Position numbers and translations under genes: made by a program | Shown here: positions 55,694-64,000 of the stretch, in pieces | Position numbering within the stretch: position 1 is the first letter of the stretch | Layout of the letters: each line of letters starts with the position of its first letter | Notes under the pieces: model-generated | What the model saw: the letters and a program-made list of their open reading frames with translations, nothing else | Told to the model about the DNA's origin: nothing | Databases searched by the model: none | Assembly (NCBI GenBank): GCA_030704615.1 | Contig: CM060733.1 | Span: 12,896,001 to 12,960,000, forward strand | Origin: Takakia lepidozioides | Lineage: Eukaryota > Streptophyta > Takakiopsida > Takakiales > Takakiaceae | Direction: 5' to 3' | DNA length: 64,000 nt

Positions 55694-58175
55694 AGTAGAT
55701 GCACAGTTGAACTGACCAAAAGCAGCAGATGTGGGTCCACAGGAGTCCATGAAACTGCACTGCGGGATGACGGGTTGAGAACTGCCAGCTGGCGGTTTCA
55801 GCCAATCGTGTCCAATAGGAGTGGCCTGCATGACCGGCGCCACCGCCTGCTCTGGTCATACGTATTCCCACCTCCTCTGTTTTTTCATGCACCTGACTTC
55901 CCCACACTTCTGTGCAAAGATCCGTGCTATCTGTGAAGACAGGGATGTTATTGATTGTAGGTAAAATGACAGACCTATTTTTCCAAAGCCCTGATGCTCA
56001 TGTGCAGTTGCAAAGATAAGATAAAATTAGCTTCAGTATTATTGTAAGAGTGTACAGTACTGCACGTCGCATGATCGTTGCTTGGTTATAGTGTATTTGA
56101 GTTGAACATTATTGGTCATAGAGGAATATGTCTACAAATACCTCAATGTGGAGTGGTCTGAGAAGGCATTCATCTTGAGTGCAAGTCAACAGTCTGGTGA
56201 GAAAGCAACGATAAAACGACTAGTGAAGGTAGAGCCATGTATTAACACCGCCTGACATTATTTTTGATGAAAAGTCGTGAGTCGTGAGCTGTTTGCAAAG
56301 AAGTACAGTCTGTGCAATGAAGGCATCCCTCTGAGAAGTTTGAAGGTAGATAGGGATTGTACAGAGGACAAAGTTACAATCTCTTTGGACCTTTAGTGAA
56401 TAAAAACGGGTACAACTACTTACACAATCCGGATGACATAGAGCTTATAACTAGGTTTGAGGAACTATACATGATAACCCACCAAAGGCGAGTTGTGCCA
56501 GTTTCTCGTCTTGCTAACAAAACGATAGTTCGAGGTATTGTCAGTGAGAGAAGGAATAGGAAAGTAAATTGGGCTGTGTTTGCAGAGATTACAAACAGAG
56601 AGGCATTGCGCAAAATACAGACCCAAGAGGCACTTGGAGCCATAAATCGTAGCTTGTCTCTGGGTCAACCATTGGAGGAAGGCGACATTGAACCTGCAGA
56701 GCTTACACCACTATCAGCCGTCTATGCAACAAATGACAGAGCCACTACATTTCAGTCGAGACCAGACGTCTATTCCAAAATGGAAGACTTCGTCAGAGGG
56801 AATGTCGAGGGCATTGAGCAATGGCGAGATCTTCTGTCTTCTTTGGACATAGAGCTAAAACTGTCCTCGGAGTCTCTTGAAAGGTTCAAAATGGCAAGAG
56901 AGAAGTCTCAAGAAGATTTGATCAGAGTCAACTCTAAAATGCAAGATCGTCAAGAGTTACTTTCGAATGCAAACTTGAAGCTCGACTTGCTACTTAAGGA
57001 GCATGAGGCTGAAACCCTGAAGACGAGCGCATTTCCTTGTACTGACACTGAGACATAAGAACAAGTTTCATGCTGTCGTACGGTGGAAAACATGCATCGA
57101 AGGATTGAGTCCCAGAATCCACCACCCTCCAAGGTGTAAGTATGTTAGAAGGTGTCCATGAGCACTACTTCTCAGGCACAATGTCCAATTGTCAAACGTC
57201 GATGACAACATCTCAACACAAAACAGAAGAACCTTGATGCCCCAAGGATGTAGGATTTCTGAAACCTTTTATAGAATAAAATCACCTTCTCGAGGCCCAT
57301 CAATACAATACCACGGAAGAGGTTCTAGAGGAAACTTAGGCTTTGGCTGGAAATGTGCATCTGAGGCATTTCCACATATGCTCAAATCTGTCGTAGCAAA
57401 GAACAAAAATTCAAGTTTGATATCTTGAGCACTGAAGTATTCTTCATCGTTATCAAGAATCTGCATCGCAATGATTAAATAAAACTCACCCAGAGTACAC
57501 ACTCAGGCTGTATACAACAGAGCGCACAGGAGGACAGTAGAAGAGAGAGAGCTCGAAAGCAAAATTCAAAATCGCGTTTTCACATTATTATTTAAACAAA
57601 AACAAAATAAAAATGAAAAACCGACACGTCAGCTGGTATGGTACTGTGTCGACCCAGAGTTTTCCAACGGATTAGTCCATGTAGCAACAGGCCATTGTAC
57701 AACATCCTTTCTTACACCCTTTTTAGTAACAGGAACCACCCCTAAAATTAAAAACACAATACACCATGGACTTTTGCAAAAACCTCCATTTTTGGAACAT
57801 ATATTAGTCCATAGGTGTCAAATAGCAAATGATTTTGCCACTTCAAGTTATATATATATGTATAACTCTGATGTCCAAATGATGCCCTTTGATGTCCAAA
57901 TTTCAATGGAATTCACTAATGGCACATACATTTTTGAGTTCCATGTGTTTCCAAACAGTCCACCGTTGTTGTCCTCAAAAGTCCATAGCTTTCTCATTTT
58001 TTATTGGATTGTCGATTGGATAGTTGCTATAGGTAGATATTGAAGCTAGGACTCCAATACCATATACATTTGTTGGTATTAATGATCATATTCAAAAATA
58101 TTGAAGACGGCATCAATTGCAGTCACAGAAAACTGTGCCGGCAACGTCCATTTTGGTCCACTCAACCCTGCATTC
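55694..58175. mobile_element. 2.48-kb TIR element inserted in the LINE
   Basis: The insert is flanked by ACCCTTGAGG (55684-55693) and ACCCTGAGG (58176-58184), an imperfect 9-10 bp duplication of LINE sequence. Its ends are inverted and alike: ATGCACAGTTGAACTGACC then AAAA on the left, ATGCAGGGTTGAGTGGACC then AAAA on the reverse-complemented right, 18 of 23 matching. A duplication of about 9 bp is typical of Mutator-like elements. It carries a 233-codon open frame and possible upstream exons but no recognised transposase. Confidence 0.65.
56360..57058 (+). CDS. Unrecognised coiled-coil ORF inside the TIR element
   Basis: About 232 codons are open from just after an in-frame TAG at 56351. The first in-frame ATG comes only at about 56471, and an acceptor-like TTGTACAG precedes AGGACAAAG at about 56366, so this looks like a last exon. 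The protein is hydrophilic. It starts YNLFGPLVNKNGYNYLHNPD, has RRVVPVSRLANKTIVRGIVS and KVNWAVFAEITNREALRKIQ, and its last about 80 residues (EQWRDLLSSLDIELKLSSES through RQELLSNANLKLDLLLKEHE) have heptad-like spacing of a coiled coil. Upstream frames IEEYVYKYLNVEWSEKAFIL (to gtagag at about 56228) and RELFAKKYSLCNEGIPLRSL (about 56285-56345) may be further exons. It resembles no transposase I know; it may be a captured host gene fragment. Confidence 0.45.
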   Translation, partial: YRGQSYNLFGPLVNKNGYNYLHNPDDIELITRFEELYMITHQRRVVPVSRLANKTIVRGIVSERRNRKVNWAVFAEITNREALRKIQTQEALGAINRSLSLGQPLEEGDIEPAELTPLSAVYATNDRATTFQSRPDVYSKMEDFVRGNVEGIEQWRDLLSSLDIELKLSSESLERFKMAREKSQEDLIRVNSKMQDRQELLSNANLKLDLLLKEHEAETLKTSAFPCTDTET

Positions 58176-59045
58176 ACCCTGAGGTCATCCATGATGTCCT
58201 CCCCCATGTCACAGATTGGAAACAAGTTCAGGGAAGTTCATTGGACAATTTCCTGGCAATAGACATGGCTTTGGACACTGTAGCCTCTAACTCAGATTTA
58301 TCCATTAGGGTCACGACTTGTGGATTGAGATGCAGATCCTTGAGAATCTCTTCTACTCTCTTCCGCCATAACTTAGTATGTTTGACAGGACGATCCTGTT
58401 TCCAAGATATAAAGTTGATTAACTTAGGATATCTAATGTTGGACATATGTTGCAGTTGACCCCACTATCTGACCTTGAATTCATCTCGTCTGGAGTTTAG
58501 AGAAGGGATACCAAACCCGAACAGCCACATTGGCTGTTTTGGAGCAAGCTGACATGCACTCCTTAAGCACCCCCATTTGAATGGATTCTAGGGACTTAAA
58601 AGTTAGCATGGTTGGAGTTATCAACCCATATTGTAGATGCGTACTCCAAAGTAGGTCTAATAACATGACAAACCATGGTTTTCTTGACCTCAGAGTTGAT
58701 CCCTCTACAGTGAAAAAATTTAGTGGGACGCAGTGCTTTGCGCTTGCCAGTTTGAACAACTTTCTGAACATGTGCATCCCAATTTCAGTTGGAGGAAAAC
58801 TCAACACCGATGAATGTATAGGAAGGGCGGATTGGGATCTCTTGGCTTTCCCACTGCCACTTGAGATCACCTCCTCCCTCTCCTCGAATGCCACCATAGC
58901 ACATTTACTGACATTAGTCTCTAGCCCCGAAAGGTCAAAGTATCTCTTCGCGCAATCAATCAACTCCGGGATATTGGAAGGAGTCTTTCCTTTTAGAGTA
59001 CAGCAGGAATAGGGTGCCATAGTGCCATATCATCGTCCCTACGTC

Positions 59046-61090
59046 ATCGTCATCTACACCATCACCGTCATTTATATTAACCCTAGTTACCTTAATAATC
59101 CTAGTTTTTTTTAATCCTAGTCTTTTAACCCTAATAACCCTAGTTTTTCCAATATACGATAGATTGGTGGTAAGAGAATGCCCAGCAATGGCTCACTAAA
59201 CTGCCACTCTATCAGTATGTTAGTGAGGCGGATGGTGAGGCAGACAAAGTAGATAGAGCGTGGGGCGGCAAGAGCCCCAGCAGCAAACCCCCATAACCAT
59301 AGTATAGTAATTGGTGCAGGCTCAGGTGACCATGGCCCTGCCGCCTGCCCTGCCACTCGTCATAATGTGTGAGGCTGAGTGATAGGTTGGGGGGTGGGGG
59401 GGGAATGCTACACACCAAATGGGCCTAAGAGAGCCCCGGAGTGGGACGAAACTTGGTGAGACTCACCATTTTGAAACGCCAGATTGTGCTGTGCTGCTGG
59501 GGATGCGCGATCTCGGCGGCAACGTTATTTTGATGATAGCGCGCCAAATAGAGCGCCTGCTGGGCATGTTCTAAGGCCAAGATAATAGTATGGCGGTAAG
59601 AGGATATTGCTACTAAGGTTATGGGCTCCATTTCTTGTTCATGGTAGGTGTTGATTTAGAGTAACTCCATGCAGGTAGTTTGTGGTTATTTGCATGGAGG
59701 TAGTTCAGCCTGTTTCCACAACTACCTTCATGCAGGAAATCATGCATGGAGAGAGTTGTAAATTTCCTAAGCCAAAAAAATCTAAATCCTTGCCCATGCC
59801 TCCGTTAATGAGGTGGTGGGCCCCACCGCGTGACCAGCATCGTTAGGCCGAGAAAACATAGGGTTTTAGCTGAGATCCAAAGTTTGCCCCCGATTCTCCT
59901 CTCAACAAGCATCCCCTCTCCAGCAAAAGCCATCCCTGTCCACCCCCTCTCTTGTCTAACCAGGGTTAGGTTTTGGGCAGCCTGGATCCACTGAAAATGA
60001 GTGGACATATTTATTGCTAAGAAATTACCAAAAAACTTAAGAACGAGTGTCTTGGAAGTCTGTATTTCATATTAAGCAAGGAAACATAACCTTGTGCGAG
60101 ACCATACGGTTTTACCCGGAGGTATCATACCCCAGATCCGATAGGGAAAGCTGAGCTAGCTAAGACTGAGAGAGAGTCCCCAATAGAGTTAGGCAGCTGA
60201 TGACTCAAGCCTTTAAATGTAAGATCCACCAATCCTACCTAATGATGAAGGAAGGAAAACTAGCAAGACAAGCAGGCGAAAGACCCACATCACAAGAGAG
60301 ATCAACCAGAGCCTGAACGGTTGATGCAGCCTAGCAACTGGAAAAACAGAAGATAGAAGAAAACAAGAACAGAGCATCGAAGCTAATAAACCACAATGAC
60401 CCTCTAAGCGTACTCCCTTCGCAGCCCAAAGGCAGCCCTACAGAGAGGCCCTCTACGTTTACGCTAGAAGTTCAATGGGCCTTGCTTTTCGAATTCCGGT
60501 TCTTACCTCAGTTCATGTCATCTTCACCATCCATCACAGAAATGACCTGACTAGGCGAGACTCCAGAAATTGGGGAGGCCACCGTCCCCGTTCCTGCAAC
60601 AATTAACGCCAGTCCAGCCCGAGATTTATCGAATTTTTCCACTCATCTCATCTGAGAGCATCTGTGTAAAGCTGCAGTCCAAACAACCCAGAGATCGCAA
60701 ATAAATGTTTGCAGAATCCCAGGAACAGAGGAGAGGAGATTTGAATAACTCGGATCACACCTGGCCTTCTATAAATGCCACAAGATCAAGGACCTTAAGT
60801 CCTGTCCACACTGGACAGGTCAAATTTTCCCAGCTTCAATGGTGTGGAGATGAACACGATATCATAACCCAACGACTTTCCAGGCTGAATACAGTTTAGA
60901 TAATTTGGACCAACGCCACCTGAGAAAAAGTGCAATGGAAGAAACAGTGTTCAATTGTTTCTCTTGAGTTCTGACAGGCCCCTTCATGACCGTGAGCCAA
61001 GGAATAAGTAACCTCTTTCAATTAAAGAGTAGCCTTACCATGAGGCGCCGAGCACAAGACTGTGGGGAGAAATAATTTAAGCCCGAACAA
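59046..61090. other. Intergenic, no recognised gene
   Basis: CCCTAGTT-type short repeats at 59080-59150 (AACCCTAGTTACCTTAATAA and variants) lie at the broken end of the LINE. Beyond them only short frames without motifs were found. Confidence 0.35.
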
Positions 61091-61152
61091 CAGCAGGATT
61101 TGATCCTAGAGTCACCTGGGAGGCACTCAGGGCTCTACCCAACCGAGGCACA
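61091..61152 (-). repeat. tRNA-derived SINE head
   Basis: On the minus strand TGCCTCGGTTGGGTAGAGC (61150-61132) is a near-ideal box A and AGGATCAAATCCTGC (61107-61093) a good box B. A CACCTGGG block between them is shared with the copies near 63820 and 63955. Confidence 0.6.
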
Positions 61153-61159
61153 ATGGTAG

Positions 61160-63790
61160 GTTTCCCTATCAACAACGTAGAAGTGACTACCACGCAAGTT
61201 AGTAGCTGAGTGCGTGCGGTAATGGTATCTCCCTTGGCCGTCTTGTGCTTGGCGAGGTTACTTTGAAAGAGGTTGTATTTTACTCGTTGTAAATACGGGG
61301 CCTGATTAGTGAGCAGGTGTGTCCCTCATAACAAATACAGACAGAGAAAAGATACCATGCCTGGAGGAGTACAAACAATTCCTTTAATTGATTGGTGATC
61401 TAATGAGAATGGTCTTTCAACTTCAAAATGTAGCAAAACGTACTGTCCCAAAATTCCACATTTTGTTGTAGTGGCAGTAGTGTTTCCATTTAACAGATTC
61501 AGTGGCGAAATGGAGGTGCCAGAAGAAGGAGGTCTTGAAGCTACTAAGCTCCTATCTCGTTGAAAAGGAGGTCTTCGGGTGCAAATTTGCGTCAACAGCA
61601 TAGTGTGAACAATGCATACAGTTCCTCACTACCTAAGTGTATCTGGCAGTATGCCTGCACTGTCTAGTGGTGGCCAGGATCGCTGACTCGTCCACTATCT
61701 CATTACTTAGCCGCTCAGTTCATTGGAATCCAGTTGCATAACAGTCGTAGAACCATCGGCATAAATGCAGCTTGGGGCAATAAATGACCACCAATTCATC
61801 TGAAGCAAAGGTGCAAAAGCCTTTGCACACCTAACATGCAGCTCTGGGCATTAAATGACCACCATCTGAAGCGCCAGTACATGGAAGTCCTAGAAGCATT
61901 GACATGCATGCAACTTATGACAAATGGATGGCTACCATGGCGCTTGCATTTCTGCTTTTGTCTTTTGTTCACAATCTTCTTATTCAGTGGAGGAGCTCAC
62001 TCCATTCCAAGGATCTTTTTCTTCTGTAATGTTTCCATGGACCTGTTGCGGAAGCTCAAAAGCATGCCGTACTGAGATACTAACGTAGACAGCTCAATGA
62101 TGAGCAAACTCACACCTCATATATGGTGGATCAACGAAAATCCTCTCACTAAACAAAAATGGATCATGTTGTCTGAGAGGATAGTCAGCCACAACAACAT
62201 GATAAATTACCAACTGAACAAGGCTGAGCGATTACCATTCGCTATGGTCCGCTGGGACCACTTCTCTAGCATCACAAACCAAGAGAGGGGAACATCTAGA
62301 CAACGGATCAAACAAGCTTTGTCTAGTTTTGGCTCTTAGTCTCTTGTCAGATTTTTATTTTTATTTTTTTGGCACAAGTGAAGGCAAGTTTACTTCACTC
62401 CGAAGAAGAGTACAAAGCAACCCCCAGCCAGGAGATAAAGGGGCTTCACCCCAAGCCCAGCAGGGGCGTGGAGATCAAACTAGTGTGATTGTCTATATTG
62501 GTGTTATATAAGCTGGTTATCTCAACAAAACCATTGGTAAGTTTCCCTCTTGATTCGCCAAATGAACCGTGATTTATGAACGCAAGATGAACGTAGGGAA
62601 TCACAAAGAAACTACCTGCCGTGAGAGAACTATGGTTTCCAGCTCTTGCATTGTGACTGCTGGTGGCCCGGACCTGAACTGAACGCCCTGCTTTTGATCG
62701 CCCAATATATAATCACCATTTTATAGCAGTATACGAATTCTCTACACATGATTTTCATATTATTTCTCTACTTCCGTTCATTCATGCCCAGACAATGATT
62801 ATGGTATCGAGGAAAGATGGAAGAGATGTCTGTCAGAGGCAACATATGCTTGGCGGTTGTCGACCCTCCATCAAATCTTCTTTGAAACCATAAAGACTGG
62901 GAATATTCATCCCATTGATTGCCGCATTATATGGCCTTTAACCCTATACCCACGCAATTGCAGCTACACACATTCCAGCTCCCAATGAACTTCATCACAT
63001 AAATAATGAATCTGATCCCGACGAATTAACTCAGAATCTGCGTTGCGCGGATACTGGATACATACCACGAAACTCCACAAACCTTGGAAAGTATCTCTTG
63101 GCTTGCGCTCGAGGAGATTGATGGAAGGTGGGGTCAGCCATATTGCCATGCACGCAGTATGCACGCCGCTGTTTTTCTTTGTTTGGCACCAACGGCATGA
63201 ATTATCCGCTCTCTCAAGTTGCGCACTACAATCATTGTCTAGACGTTCAAACAAACGCACCGCAAGAATAATATAATACCGCCACAGCTGATTCAGTTAG
63301 ATCAGGCAGGAGTGCCGCCTACCTAGCATCGGCGGTATCGTATTTATGATTCCAGCGTCCGAGTATGTGAATTCACATACGATAGCTGGCGGTTAGGGCT
63401 GGGCTGGATGGATGCATGCTGGTAGGAATTTTTCAATGTGTCACATTCATCCATCCTCATGCTTTCGTTCTCAATAATAATAGCAATGTTCCCTTTTCAA
63501 AGAGGTTAGTTTCTTCTCTCATTTGTGAGCGGGTGTTTCCCTTTAAAAAGACAAAGAACACCTTGTGGGTGCCATAAAGCAATTACAAAGAGAAGGCCTG
63601 CCGTCTACCGTCTGCTGCCATAGGAGGTGGAGAGTGTTGAGAAGTGCAAGCTTAATCCTAGAATCCCAGTGTAAGACTAGGGAGCATGACTGAGCACAAC
63701 ACCCGAATCGGTGCCTTGACAGGGTGTCCTTTGACCTCATTTTCCTCATTGACTTCAACACGATGTAGAGTCTCTCTCTAGAAGAGAGCC
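61160..63790. other. Intergenic; one candidate poly(A) retroposon
   Basis: At about 62347-62372 a T-rich run on the plus strand is followed by non-coding sequence (GGCACAAGTGAAGGCAAGTT..), compatible with the poly(A) tail of a minus-strand retroposon. A partial duplication of GGC.ATAAATGACCACCA lies at about 61776 and 61838. No protein-coding gene was recognised, including the 98-codon frame at 63260-62964 (-), which lacks an ATG start. Confidence 0.3.
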
Positions 63791-63797
63791 AACAAAT

Positions 63798-63860
63798 TAG
63801 CGGGATTTAAACCTAGCATCATCTGGGTGGGCGGTAAGTGCACCGACCGATGGTATTATT
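63798..63860 (-). repeat. tRNA-derived SINE head, and a second partial copy at 63945-64000
   Basis: On the minus strand TACCATCGGTCGGTGCAC (63855-63838) resembles box A and AGGTTTAAATCCCGC (63814-63800) box B, with CCGCCCACCCAGAT between. The partial copy at 63945-64000 has TACCACCGTCGGTGGATAGT and CACCCAGGTGACTC and runs off the window end. Confidence 0.5.
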
Positions 63861-64000
63861 CTTTGCTTCTAAACGACTCTGAGGGCTTTGTAAACTCTTT
63901 TCAAAAAGATCCCAAACGGAAAAAAGAGAAAATACTTACACCAAACACCTTGAGTCACCTGGGTGGCAGTGGGTGCACTATCCACCGACGGTGGTATATT

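Larger units (their letters stand above)
55264..59045 (-). mobile_element. LINE copy B, split by an inserted element
   Basis: The two LINE parts are 55264-55693 (3' end with the conserved tail) and 58176-59045. The latter has DD-containing DDDMALW (about 59030-59042, the position of the reverse-transcriptase YxDD) and then the open stretch 59020-58481: PSNIPELIDCAKRYFDLSGL, ETNVSKCAMVAFEEREEV, KSLESIQMGVLKECMSACSK and ANVAVRVWYPF. After a frameshift come RYPKLINFISWKQDRPVKHT and KLWRKRVEEILKDLHLNPQ. These fit the end of the reverse transcriptase and the region after it in plant LINEs. Copy A at 2995-4250 is uninterrupted across the same join, which proves the insertion. The 5' part is missing beyond 59045. 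Confidence 0.8.

Noticed and set aside
56360-57058. Transposase of the TIR element
   Set aside because: No DDE-type acidic pattern, zinc finger or other transposase motif is seen; the protein ends in a coiled coil.

Overview
This is a stretch of land-plant nuclear DNA that is sparse in genes and dense in transposons. The evidence for a plant is an intronless DYW-type pentatricopeptide-repeat (PPR) gene, a plant-style RraA-like gene, a GT8 glycosyltransferase with short GT-AG introns, Ty1/copia and Ty3/gypsy remnants, LINEs, tRNA-derived SINEs and hAT-like and foldback elements. The near-identical PPR triplets and the large, decayed intergenic space suggest a seed-free plant (fern, lycophyte or bryophyte), but the species cannot be fixed from this sequence.

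Reliable protein-coding genes. (1) 11518-14131 (-) is an intact six-exon gene for signal peptidase complex subunit 3, rebuilt here exon by exon to 166 aa. (2) 20626-21126 (+) is an RraA-like / HMG-aldolase-fold protein of 166 aa. (3) 45162-47639 (-) is a PLS-class PPR protein with a complete DYW deaminase domain, whose centre is four copies of a 303-bp unit. (4) 22634-23011 (-) encodes a small predicted secreted protein of unknown family. A GT8 glycosyltransferase at 5432-6974 (+) is recognisable over three exons but has two frameshifts, a lost splice acceptor and an in-frame stop, so it is called a pseudogene.

Layout. 0-5 kb: a PIF/Harbinger scrap and a 5'-truncated LINE. 5-7 kb: the GT8 pseudogene. 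7.6-10 kb: a hAT-like end and a large foldback element built from a 16-bp palindrome. 11.5-14.1 kb: the signal peptidase gene, with transposon debris in intron 4. 15-20 kb: a copia LTR with primer-binding site, a complete hAT-like MITE with near-perfect target duplication, and SINE-like repeats. 20.6-23 kb: the RraA-like and secreted-protein genes. 23.7-26 kb: a recent tandem duplication and an 83-codon repeat array. 29.9-32.2 kb: a dead gypsy pol. 33-43.6 kb: a MITE, an unrecognised ORF, a gag-protease remnant on the minus strand, several minisatellites and a dispersed repeat family. 45-47.8 kb: the PPR gene. 49-53.6 kb: a hAT-like element followed by a gypsy remnant with both LTRs. 55.2-59 kb: a LINE split by a 2.48-kb element with terminal inverted repeats that carries a long ORF. 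59-64 kb: mostly featureless, with tRNA-derived SINE heads.

The genes have unrelated jobs (ER protein processing, organelle RNA editing, small-molecule aldolase fold) and do not form a cluster. The most unusual material is in the mobile and repeat DNA: the ORF-carrying element inside the LINE, the palindrome foldback, the hAT-like family, and a LINE family that leaves roughly 50-bp 3' tails across the window.
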